Below are positions 1 through 5,667 of a stretch of DNA of 5,903 bases, one piece after another (the stretch's first letter is position 1; each line of letters opens with the position of its first letter). The notes below the pieces were generated by a model that saw only the letters and a list, made by a program, of their open reading frames with translations, made no database searches and was not told the origin of the DNA. The position numbers were made by a program, and so were the translations under genes. Source of the stretch: Oscillospiraceae bacterium (GTDB taxonomy: Bacteria; Bacillota; Clostridia; Oscillospirales; Ruminococcaceae). The DNA lies in contig DMMB01000077.1 of NCBI GenBank assembly GCA_003453215.1, forward strand, positions 1-5,903. Direction: 5' to 3'.

Positions 1-1
1 G

Positions 2-1045
2 CCCGCAGGGGAATTTAGGGAAGAAGACCTGCCGGAGCTGCTCCCCTTGCCGTTTGGCCGGATGCCGGAAATGCCGCCGTTGGTTTTTCCCTCTTATCCC
101 GCGCAGGATGTCCAGGTCGATCGGGTATATGAAGTGATGAAGCTGGCCAGCCAAAGCGAAACCGATCATCGTGAAAATCTGGAATTTCTGCTGCAGCGCT
201 TCCCGCAGCACCCCAAGGTATTGCTGCTGCAGCTTTCGTTCGAAGCCGGTACCGGTGTTCGCATGGAAGAACTCTATACTTCCTCCCTCGATATCACCCA
301 ATGTCCCAGCTGGCAGCAGGCCTATGCCGCCAATCCCCAGAACCGGGAATTCCTGCTCCTGGCGGCGGCCTACTCCCGCCGCAATGCCCGGGAGAAAAAA
401 CTCAGCGCCCCCGTTGCCCTGGCGGTCACCGCCGGGTATGTCCTTCTTTTTGTCCTACGCATCGTTCCCCACCTCACCGAGTGGATGAACCAGCTGAATA
501 CCTCCTTTTTGCACATGGTGGTGTTCCTGTGGCCGGTGCTGCCGCATTCTCTCTCCATGGGGCTTTGCACCCGCCTTAACCGTCAGGGCAGCCGCCTGCC
601 GGGTGTTCTGCGGATCTTGTTCGGCGGCGGGCTGTGGGGCGTTGTCGCCTATCAGGTTGTCCGTTCTCAGCGTGTCTTTTCTCTTAGCTGGGTCGCCGGC
701 TTTTTGGCGTTTCTCCTCTTTTTCGGGGTGTTGGCCCTCAGCGATGCCGTACCGGGTCTGGCGGTCATCGGCCGCAGCCGCATTGCAGTGCCGCAGCGCA
801 GCCGCCGGGCGGCGCTGGGCGGTATCGTGCTGCTCGCGGTGCTGTCGGTTCTTCTGTGGCCCCGGCTGCTGTTGGCTGCGCCGGTTCCGGTGCTGTTCCT
901 TATGCTGGCGCTGGCAGTGGCCGGCGGTGGATTTATCCTCTACCGTCTGGAGCATCGCTCCGGCTTCCTTCGCTTTTTGGCGGTGGTGCCGTCCATTATC
1001 CTTATCATTGGCTGTGTGGGGGATCTCATCACCCGCATTTTATAG
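2..1045 (+). CDS. Multi-pass membrane protein of unknown function, 5' partial
   Basis: The reading frame is open to the left edge of the window, so the true start probably lies upstream; 347 residues are visible. TTG at 47 and ATG at 62 and 71 are in frame, but none has a convincing ribosome binding site. The first ~35 visible residues are Pro- and acid-rich, like a linker. Residues ~40-125 look soluble and helical, loosely TPR-like (for example LEFLLQRFPQHPKVLLLQLS), but I cannot assign a domain. After a basic stretch (RRNAREKK) come about seven hydrophobic segments, near residues 136-158, 168-188, 200-220, 226-246, 270-286, 290-312 and 322-343, so the protein should sit in the cytoplasmic membrane with a cytosolic N-terminal part. 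No catalytic motif or transporter signature is recognisable. It ends 36 bases before a small Cys-rich gene and no terminator separates the two, so they may share a transcript. Coding is well supported by the long frame and hydrophobic pattern; the function is unknown. Confidence 0.85.
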   Translation, partial: PAGEFREEDLPELLPLPFGRMPEMPPLVFPSYPAQDVQVDRVYEVMKLASQSETDHRENLEFLLQRFPQHPKVLLLQLSFEAGTGVRMEELYTSSLDITQCPSWQQAYAANPQNREFLLLAAAYSRRNAREKKLSAPVALAVTAGYVLLFVLRIVPHLTEWMNQLNTSFLHMVVFLWPVLPHSLSMGLCTRLNRQGSRLPGVLRILFGGGLWGVVAYQVVRSQRVFSLSWVAGFLAFLLFFGVLALSDAVPGLAVIGRSRIAVPQRSRRAALGGIVLLAVLSVLLWPRLLLAAPVPVLFLMLALAVAGGGFILYRLEHRSGFLRFLAVVPSIILIIGCVGDLITRIL

Positions 1046-1081
1046 TCCCGCCGGATACTATTTAGGAAAGGAGGGTCTCTC

Positions 1082-1228
1082 ATGTCCGATTTCCGCTGCC
1101 CCTATTACTACTGGGATGGCGATTGGTGCTGTGAAAAAAGCTCCGATCAAAAGGCCACCCACTCCGATTTTGATACCTACTGCACCAGCGAAGAAAACTG
1201 CAAAAATTGCCCCAATTACTACCGTTAA
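1082..1228 (+). CDS. Small cysteine-rich protein, 48 aa, possible metal-binding protein
   Basis: ATG at 1082 follows a near-perfect ribosome binding site (AAAGGAGGG, 1067-1075) at a 6-base spacing; the frame ends at TAA 1226-1228, just before a strong terminator. The protein has six Cys (residues 6, 16, 17, 34, 40, 43; pattern C-x9-C-C-x16-C-x5-C-x2-C), six Tyr, two Trp and nine acidic residues. It has no signal peptide or membrane segment, so it should be cytosolic. The C-x5-C-x2-C end (CTSEENCKNCP) together with the CC pair could bind zinc or an Fe-S cluster; disulfides are less likely in the cytosol. It lies 36 bases after the membrane-protein gene, which suggests one operon. I do not recognise the family. 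The strong ribosome binding site, codon-like composition and terminator argue for a real gene; the metal role is inference. Confidence 0.72.
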   Translation: MSDFRCPYYYWDGDWCCEKSSDQKATHSDFDTYCTSEENCKNCPNYYR

Positions 1229-1233
1229 GTCTT

Positions 1234-1277
1234 GGGGCAGTGCCCCGGGCCCCCGGAAAAATCGGGGGCCTTTTTTT
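1234..1277 (+). terminator. Double-hairpin intrinsic terminator
   Basis: A small hairpin (GGGGC, loop AGT, GCCCC; 1234-1246) is followed at once by a main stem of 8 perfect pairs (GGCCCCCG at 1248-1255 with CGGGGGCC at 1263-1270) around the loop GAAAAAT, then seven T (1271-1277). It begins six bases after the stop of the small Cys-rich gene and should end the transcript of that gene and the membrane-protein gene. Confidence 0.92.
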
Positions 1278-1288
1278 AATCCCGCCCG

Positions 1289-1317
1289 GTGACAAATTCT
1301 CCGTGGTATGCTACACT
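1289..1317 (+). promoter_or_regulatory. Sigma-A type promoter of the MFS transporter
   Basis: The -35 box is GTGACA (1289-1294, five of six bases of TTGACA), followed by exactly 17 bases and the -10 box TACACT (1312-1317). A TG pair at 1309-1310 makes an extended -10. Transcription should begin near 1324, about 29 bases before ATG 1353. The upstream in-frame ATG at 1308 lies inside this promoter, which is the main reason for rejecting it as the start of the transporter. Confidence 0.75.
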
Positions 1318-1352
1318 TAAAATGGATTTTATCAGAAAAGGCGGGGTTGTTT

Positions 1353-2663
1353 ATGCAAAAAACCAAGCTCAGCGGCCGTTTTTGGCTGGCGCTCACGGTG
1401 TTTTCTCTGGTAGGGCAGGTGGCCTGGGTGGTGGAAAATATGTACTTCAATGTGTTCATCTATAAGATGTTCCACGCCTCTGCCGCCCAGATCAGCCTGA
1501 TGGTGGCCGCTTCGGCCATTGTGGCTACTCTCACCACCATTTTCATCGGCGCCCTCAGCGATCGGGTAGGGAAGCGCAAGGTATTCATCTGCGTGGGGTA
1601 CCTGCTGTGGGGAATTTCCATTCTCAGCTTTGCCCTCATCCGGGTCGATGTCATCAGCCCGATGGTTTCGGCCGGGGCGGCGGTCACTACCGTCTGCATC
1701 AATCTTACCATCCTCATGGATTGCGTCATGACCTTTTTCGGCTCCACCGCCAATGATGCCTGCTTCAATGCCTGGCTCACCGATAGCACCGATGACACCA
1801 ATCGCGGGGCGGCGGAGGGCATCAATGCCATGATGCCCATGCTGGCCATTCTGGTAGTGTTCGGCGGCTTTATGTTCTTCGATCTGGAACAGGCCGCCAG
1901 CTGGGTCAACATCTTCACCATCATCGGCGTGGTGGTTCTTCTCATCGGCTTTGCCGGCTTTTGGCTCATCCGGGAACCCCACGTCACCCCGTCGCCGGCC
2001 GGCAGCTATTGGGGCAGTATTCTGTATGGCTTCCGGCCTTCGGTGGTGCGGCAGCATCGGGTGCTGTATCTCACTTTGCTGGCCTTTGCGGGCTTTGGCA
2101 TTTCCATTCAGATCTTCATGCCCTACCTCATTCTTTATTACGAAAAATCGCTCGGCATGGAAAATTACGTGCTGGTTATGGCGCCGGCCATTGTGCTGGC
2201 CGCGGTGTTTACCGCCTTTTACGGCCGCCGGTACGATACTGCCGGTTTCCGCCGTTCCATTCTGCCGGGTATTGCCCTTTTGATGATCGGCTATCTTGTT
2301 CTGTATTTTACCCGCGGCACACTGCCGGTCTTTTTGGGCTCCCTTTGCATGATGATGGGTTATCTCTCCAGCACCGCCATCTTTGGCGCCATGATGCGGA
2401 CCTACACCCCACCGGAACAGGTTGGCCTGTTCCAGGGGCTGCGCATTGTGGCGCAGGTATTGGTGCCGGGGGTCATCGGCCCCGCCATCGGTGCCGCAGT
2501 GTTAAAAGATGCCGAGCTTGTGGTCAATGGCGATGGCACCACCTCGTTTCTGCCCAATGCAAATATCTGGCTGGCGGCCTTTGCGGCCGGGGTGGTGCTG
2601 TGCCTGCTGCTGGCGCTGCTTTTTGCCCGCCTGGCCAAAGAATCCCCGTCTTCTTCCCAATAA
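1353..2663 (+). CDS. Major facilitator superfamily (MFS) transporter, substrate unknown
   Basis: A 436-residue integral membrane protein with about 12 hydrophobic segments, the usual MFS length and topology. The loop between helices 2 and 3 carries the MFS signature GALSDRVGKRK (residues 66-76, matching the G-x-x-x-D-R-x-G-R/K-R/K pattern). Other notable segments are STANDACFNAWLTDSTDD (131-148), after about the fourth helix, and the basic YGRRYDTAGFRRS (290-302) at the matching loop of the second half. MFS proteins move small molecules across the cytoplasmic membrane, usually coupled to an ion gradient; nothing here fixes the substrate or direction. I chose ATG 1353 over ATG 1308 because 1308 lies in the promoter and 1353 has an AAGGCGG-type ribosome binding site (about 1338-1344) 8 bases upstream. 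The gene has its own promoter and terminator, so it is probably monocistronic. A short polar insert near residues 385-402 (KDAELVVNGDGTTSFLPN) may be an external loop. Family call firm, role open. Confidence 0.92.
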   Translation: MQKTKLSGRFWLALTVFSLVGQVAWVVENMYFNVFIYKMFHASAAQISLMVAASAIVATLTTIFIGALSDRVGKRKVFICVGYLLWGISILSFALIRVDVISPMVSAGAAVTTVCINLTILMDCVMTFFGSTANDACFNAWLTDSTDDTNRGAAEGINAMMPMLAILVVFGGFMFFDLEQAASWVNIFTIIGVVVLLIGFAGFWLIREPHVTPSPAGSYWGSILYGFRPSVVRQHRVLYLTLLAFAGFGISIQIFMPYLILYYEKSLGMENYVLVMAPAIVLAAVFTAFYGRRYDTAGFRRSILPGIALLMIGYLVLYFTRGTLPVFLGSLCMMMGYLSSTAIFGAMMRTYTPPEQVGLFQGLRIVAQVLVPGVIGPAIGAAVLKDAELVVNGDGTTSFLPNANIWLAAFAAGVVLCLLLALLFARLAKESPSSSQ

Positions 2664-2677
2664 AAATAAAATACCCG

Positions 2678-2717
2678 GCGGCCCCGCTGCAGCAGTGCAG
2701 AAGAGGGCCGCTTTTTT
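2678..2717 (+). terminator. Intrinsic terminator of the MFS gene
   Basis: A 7-bp GC stem (GCGGCCC at 2678-2684 with GGGCCGC at 2705-2711) encloses a second small hairpin (CTGCA, GCAG, TGCAG; 2687-2700) and is followed by six T (2712-2717). It begins 14 bases after the MFS stop codon. Confidence 0.88.
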
Positions 2718-2781
2718 CTCTCTTTACCCGGCTCCGTCTTCAGTATGAGAGCCCTCCTTTTTGCAGGCGGTCGGTCTGCCT

Positions 2782-2808
2782 TTTTCCGGCATTTTTTCTT
2801 TTCCGGCA
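2782..2808. repeat. Short direct repeat TTTTCCGGCA, two copies
   Basis: TTTTCCGGCA occurs at 2782-2791 and again at 2799-2808, offset by 17 bases, in the non-coding gap between the MFS terminator and the DnaA-box-like cluster. The two copies are exact, but the sequence is short and T-rich, so chance or slippage is possible. No function can be assigned. Nothing else convincing was seen in 2718-2823. Confidence 0.4.
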
Positions 2809-2823
2809 GGGAACCAGTAGAAG

Positions 2824-2950
2824 TTTTCCCCACTTTTCACACAGTTTTCCACGTTGTATTCGCGCGTTTCCTCCTATAAAGCCCGATAAAATCGCTCGCC
2901 GGGGGCAGTTTTCCACATTTTCCACCCCTTTTGCCGCAAAATTCTCCACG
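2824..2950 (+). other. Cluster of DnaA-box-like 9-mers, possible DnaA-binding region
   Basis: The gap holds repeated TTTTCCAC-type 9-mers, all in the same orientation: TTTTCCCCA (2824-2832), TTTTCCACG (2845-2853), TTTTCCACA (2909-2917), TTTTCCACC (2918-2926, directly adjacent) and TTCTCCACG (2942-2950), with a weaker TTTTCACAC at 2834-2842. Against the DnaA box TTATCCACA, the copy at 2909 has one mismatch and fits the relaxed TT(A/T)TNCACA; the other four have two mismatches, and the weak one is poor. The first three start 10 and 11 bases apart, about one helical turn. Clusters of such boxes mark oriC or DnaA-regulated sites. No dnaA gene, no clear AT-rich unwinding element and no DnaA-trio track is visible, so origin function is only a possibility. 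Confidence 0.45.
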
Positions 2951-2956
2951 CCGCCC

Positions 2957-2988
2957 AAAAGAAAAGCCCCGGTTTTCCCGGAGCTTTT
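2957..2988 (-). terminator. Intrinsic terminator of the E2-like gene
   Basis: Read on the minus strand, AAAAGCTCCGG pairs with CCGGGGCTTTT over 11 positions (one T-G wobble) around the loop GAAAA, and the tail continues as CTTTT. On the plus strand the same wobble becomes a C-A mismatch, so the structure favours the minus strand. It lies about 38 bases past the stop codon of the E2-like gene and slightly beyond the last DnaA-box-like repeat. Confidence 0.8.
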
Positions 2989-3026
2989 TCGGATTGTTTT
3001 TTATTGTGGGGGCAGCCTTTTTGGGC

Positions 3027-3995
3027 TCAATCCACCAGGGCGGCCTCTGCGCCGTGGTGTTCGCTGTCGGCCGCTTCTACGCCTGCATTGGGGTCATTGA
3101 TAAGTGGATTGGCCACTGCCGGATCCAGCACCACGTGCTTGGGCGGCTCCAGCAGCAGGTTAGGGTTCATCAGCAGGCGGCGCAGCATCCGCATGGAGTT
3201 GGCATAGTAGTAGCCGTCGCAGATCCGTTCATCATTTACAATCTTCATGCCCACCGTCCGGCGCACCGTTGCCCCGCCGTTTTCATCGTAAACGGTGTGG
3301 CGTTCCCGCTTGCCCATGGCAATAAAGGTGCTGTAGGTGCCCAGCTCGGTCAGGTGGTGATAAATCGGCCCAATGCCCAGCGAGCCCACATTGGTGTACA
3401 TGGCGCTGCAGTGCCAGGGGCTGGCCTGGGTCAGTTTTTCCGGCAGCCAGCCGTTGTTGTCCAGGAAGTGGATTATCGAAACCGCAAAGCGGAACAGCCA
3501 TGCGGGCAGTTTCCCCAGAAAGCCTGCCACGCTATCAATGCCGGTGCCCTCCTCGTGGTTCATGGCCTCATCAATGGCTTCCTCCAATCGGCGCTGCACG
3601 TCCATCAGCGTATCCCGCGGGTCAAAGCTCGGTTTAATCATCGTTTCCTCGCCATCATCGCTCATGCTGCGCTTAATGGCAATGGAAATTTCAATGGAAT
3701 TGTGGGCGTACAGTTTATTGTGTACTACAAAGCGGTTCAGGGCCGGCCGCTGGCTGATCATGCGCACCATAGCCGCCACAAAGATGGTCATCATCGAAAT
3801 GTTGGGCATATCGTCTTTGTGCGTTTTTAGGAACTCCATCATCGGTTCCACATCCAGCGTTTCTTCATAGTAGTTCTGGCTGTCCAGCCGGGTACGCATT
3901 ATAAAGGGCACTACCGTAAAAAACAGCGGTACATTGCGCAGTTTCCAGCCGTCTTTCCGGTCGCCGGGCATTTTTTTGTAGTAATTCTTCATCAT
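3027..3995 (-). CDS. Stand-alone E2/chloramphenicol-acetyltransferase-fold protein with Glu at the catalytic His position
   Basis: A 322-residue protein resembling the catalytic domain of 2-oxoacid dehydrogenase acyltransferases (E2) and chloramphenicol acetyltransferase, without a lipoyl or E1/E3-binding domain. Visible landmarks are RPALNRFV (83-90), TNVGSLGIGPIYHHL (201-215), FIAMGKRE (224-231) and NDERICDGYYYA (254-265). The last aligns with the HxxxDG active-site motif of the superfamily, but position 256 is Glu (codon at 3228-3230) where the catalytic His is expected; Asp260-Gly261 are kept. This argues against ordinary acetyl transfer. No E1, E3 or lipoylation gene is nearby, so a role in a dehydrogenase complex is unlikely. 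The last ~28 residues form an acidic, Ala-rich tail. The longest frame begins at a TTG (4097) that overlaps the -35 box, so I use ATG 3995, 11 bases past a GAGAGG site; ATG 3992 and ATG 4004 are alternatives. Fold fairly sure; substrate and activity unknown. Confidence 0.82.
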   Translation of the reverse strand: MMKNYYKKMPGDRKDGWKLRNVPLFFTVVPFIMRTRLDSQNYYEETLDVEPMMEFLKTHKDDMPNISMMTIFVAAMVRMISQRPALNRFVVHNKLYAHNSIEISIAIKRSMSDDGEETMIKPSFDPRDTLMDVQRRLEEAIDEAMNHEEGTGIDSVAGFLGKLPAWLFRFAVSIIHFLDNNGWLPEKLTQASPWHCSAMYTNVGSLGIGPIYHHLTELGTYSTFIAMGKRERHTVYDENGGATVRRTVGMKIVNDERICDGYYYANSMRMLRRLLMNPNLLLEPPKHVVLDPAVANPLINDPNAGVEAADSEHHGAEAALVD

Positions 3996-4006
3996 GGCGG
4001 GCATTA

Positions 4007-4012
4007 CCTCTC
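4007..4012 (-). promoter_or_regulatory. Ribosome binding site that limits the start of the E2-like gene
   Basis: On the minus strand, GAGAGG lies 2 bases before ATG 4004, which is too close, and 11 bases before ATG 3995, which is slightly long. No better site is seen near the TTG at 4097. This supports a start at 3995 (or 3992), but leaves some doubt between them. Confidence 0.5.
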
Positions 4013-4068
4013 TTTGCGGATAAATTGGATTGCTGTCCTCATTTGCAAATTCTTTATCCCTTTTTACC

Positions 4069-4097
4069 AGTATAGCAAGAGTGTCCCAAAAATACAA
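4069..4097 (-). promoter_or_regulatory. Promoter of the E2-like gene
   Basis: On the minus strand, the -10 box TATACT (4074 down to 4069) is preceded by TGC, giving an extended -10. A weak -35 box TTGTAT (4097 down to 4092) lies 17 bases upstream. Transcription should begin near 4062, giving a leader of about 66 bases to ATG 3995. It points away from the mnmE promoter; the two -35 boxes are about 25 bases apart. Confidence 0.6.
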
Positions 4098-4122
4098 CCT
4101 TTCCCCGGCATAAAATCACACA

Positions 4123-4151
4123 TTGGCAAGTCCGTTTTTTTGTGGTATGAT
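4123..4151 (+). promoter_or_regulatory. Promoter of mnmE
   Basis: The -35 box TTGGCA (4123-4128) and the -10 box TATGAT (4146-4151) are separated by exactly 17 bases, and TGG directly before the -10 makes it an extended -10. Transcription should begin near 4158, so the mnmE leader is about 136 bases long. A perfect palindrome covers the -10 box and the start point (see separate entry). Confidence 0.78.
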
Positions 4152-4162
4152 ATTCTATCATA
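4146..4162. promoter_or_regulatory. Perfect palindrome over the mnmE -10 box, operator-like
   Basis: TATGATA (4146-4152) and TATCATA (4156-4162) are exact reverse complements with a 3-base spacer (TTC). The dyad covers the whole -10 box and the likely transcription start, a position where a bound dimeric repressor would block RNA polymerase. No regulator gene is nearby, and the AT-rich -10 box itself makes part of such a match likely by chance. The role is inference. Confidence 0.4.
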
Positions 4163-4248
4163 GTATGTGCGCCGGAGGGTTTTCCTCGTCAAATCCATCT
4201 CCCGCGCCCCAACCCCCGCGACCCGTTTCTCTGTAAACTCTCATTATC

Positions 4249-4263
4249 TGTGCCGTAGGCACA
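4249..4263 (+). other. Small hairpin in the mnmE leader
   Basis: TGTGCC (4249-4254) and GGCACA (4258-4263) can pair in six positions around the loop GTA, about 17 bases before the ribosome binding site AGGAAG (4281-4286). There is no T run after it, so it is not a terminator. The rest of the leader (4164-4248) is pyrimidine-rich and shows no riboswitch class I recognise. Confidence 0.35.
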
Positions 4264-4293
4264 CAATTCTTCATCCAAAAAGGAAGTGTCCCC

Positions 4294-5667
4294 ATGCGTG
4301 ATACCATCGCTGCCATTGCTACCGCCACCGGCGGGGGAGTGGGGATGGTGCGCCTTTCCGGCCCGCAGGCGCTTGCGGTAGCCGGCCGGGTGTTCCGTCC
4401 GCTCAATACCGCCAAATCCCCGGAAACCATGCCGGGCTATACCGGTGCGTTCGGCCGCGTCTATCATGGGGAGCAGCTCCTGGATGAAGCGGTGCTGTTT
4501 GTTTACCATGCGCCCCACAGCTACACCGGCGAAGATGTGGCCGAACTCTGCTGCCATGGCGGGGAATTTGTCCTTTCTCAGGTGATGGCCGCCGTCATCG
4601 CCGCCGGGGCCCGCCCGGCTGAAGCCGGGGAGTACACCCGCCGCGCCCTGATGAATGGCCGTATGACCCTTACCGAAGCCGAAAGCGTTATCGATATTTT
4701 GGCGGCGCAGAACAGCCAAAGCCTCCGGGCGGCCCTGGGAGCGATGGAAGGCGCTCTGCACCGGGAGGTGATGGCAGCGGCCGATACCCTCACCGATTGC
4801 TGCGCGCACATTTCTGCCTGGATTGATTATCCCGAAGAGGACGTCGAGGAGGTTTCCACCCCGGTTCTGCTGGCGCAGTTGGGCAGGGTGGAGGCCACCC
4901 TTGCCCGGCTGGAACAAAGCTGGCAGCAGGGGCAAATGGTGCGGCAGGGCATCGCTACCGCCATTATCGGCAGCGCCAATGTCGGTAAATCCACCCTGAT
5001 GAACCTGCTTTCCGGCCGGGAGCGCAGCATTGTCACCGCCATTCCCGGCACCACCCGCGATGTCATCGAAGAAACGGTGCGTCTGGGGGATCTCACCCTC
5101 CGCCTTTCCGATACTGCCGGCCTGCGGCAAAGCGATGACCCCGTCGAGCAAATCGGGGTGGAGCGCAGCCGCCGCGCCCTGGCGCAGTGCGATCTTATTC
5201 TGGCGGTCTTTGATGAAAGCCGCCCTCTCACCCCCGAAGAACGCGAATGGCTCCCGCAGCTTTCGGGCCGCGCCGCCGTTGTGATCTATAATAAGCAGGA
5301 TCTTCCCTCCGCCCTCACCGCAGCGGAAAAAGCGGAAATTGCCGCCGTAGTGCCCACTGCAGTTTCCATCAGCGCCGCCGCCGGTACCGGCCTTGCGGAA
5401 CTCACCGAAGCCATCCGGCAGGTGGTTGGCCTTTCTCATTTCGATCCCTCCGCGGCCATCATTGCCAACGCCCGGCAGCTGGAATGCATTACCGCTGCCC
5501 GCCGCAGCCTGCGGGAGGGGCTGGAAGCCCTCCGGGCCGGCGAAACCCTCGATGCCGTTTCGGTCTGCCTGGAACAGGCGGCCGATGCTCTGCTGACGCT
5601 CACCGGCCGCCGCGCCTCGGCCGAAGCCATCGATAAAGTGTTCGAGCAATTCTGCGTGGGCAAATAG
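4294..5667 (+). CDS. mnmE: tRNA uridine-5-carboxymethylaminomethyl(34) synthesis GTPase MnmE
   Basis: MnmE (TrmE) works with the FAD protein MnmG to place a carboxymethylaminomethyl (or aminomethyl) group on the wobble uridine-34 of certain tRNAs in the cytosol, using GTP, a methylene-folate one-carbon unit and glycine or ammonium. The 457 residues match the family length. The N-terminal folate-binding domain starts DTIAAIATA and ends near 118. The G domain sits inside the helical domain: GSANVGKS (G1, 226-233), PGTTRD (G2, 251-256), DTAG (G3, 273-276), NKQD (G4, 333-336) and SISA (G5, 358-361). The protein ends FCVGK, the C-terminal C-x-GK motif with the essential Cys (454). Small oddities are Ala228 where Pro is usual in G1, and a TATGGGVG stretch at the N terminus instead of the common APGxGGVG. 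Start ATG 4294 has AGGAAG seven bases upstream. No jag or mnmG adjoins it; it has its own promoter. No clear terminator follows. Confidence 0.97.
   Translation: MRDTIAAIATATGGGVGMVRLSGPQALAVAGRVFRPLNTAKSPETMPGYTGAFGRVYHGEQLLDEAVLFVYHAPHSYTGEDVAELCCHGGEFVLSQVMAAVIAAGARPAEAGEYTRRALMNGRMTLTEAESVIDILAAQNSQSLRAALGAMEGALHREVMAAADTLTDCCAHISAWIDYPEEDVEEVSTPVLLAQLGRVEATLARLEQSWQQGQMVRQGIATAIIGSANVGKSTLMNLLSGRERSIVTAIPGTTRDVIEETVRLGDLTLRLSDTAGLRQSDDPVEQIGVERSRRALAQCDLILAVFDESRPLTPEEREWLPQLSGRAAVVIYNKQDLPSALTAAEKAEIAAVVPTAVSISAAAGTGLAELTEAIRQVVGLSHFDPSAAIIANARQLECITAARRSLREGLEALRAGETLDAVSVCLEQAADALLTLTGRRASAEAIDKVFEQFCVGK

Noticed and set aside
1308..1352. N-terminal extension of the MFS protein from ATG 1308
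   Set aside because: The ATG lies inside the extended -10 of a good promoter and would be upstream of the transcript start; ATG 1353 has a ribosome binding site.
2764..2785. Second terminator-like hairpin (GCAGG...TCTGC followed by CTTTTT)
   Set aside because: The stem is only five pairs with one wobble and a 7-base loop; the MFS gene already has a strong terminator upstream.
2824..2950. Calling this region the chromosome origin outright
   Set aside because: No dnaA, rpmH or dnaN is in the window, no AT-rich unwinding element or DnaA-trio is evident, and most boxes have two mismatches; only a DnaA-box-like cluster is supported.
2740..2958. 72-codon minus-strand frame in the gap
   Set aside because: Its repeated VEN residues come from translating the TTTTCCAC repeats, it starts inside the terminator of the E2-like gene, and it has no ribosome binding site.
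1961..3100. 379-codon plus-strand frame across the end of the MFS gene and the gap
   Set aside because: It overlaps the MFS gene in another frame, crosses the MFS terminator and the DnaA-box-like repeats, and its product is low-complexity (Cys, Arg, Pro, Phe).
2931..3830. 299-codon plus-strand frame antisense to the E2-like gene
   Set aside because: It runs through the minus-strand terminator, is His- and Gly-rich and has no ribosome binding site; the minus-strand gene has clear family motifs.
3996..4097. TTG start at 4097 for the E2-like protein
   Set aside because: The TTG is part of the predicted -35 box, no ribosome binding site precedes it, and the extra 34 residues show no family similarity that I recognise.
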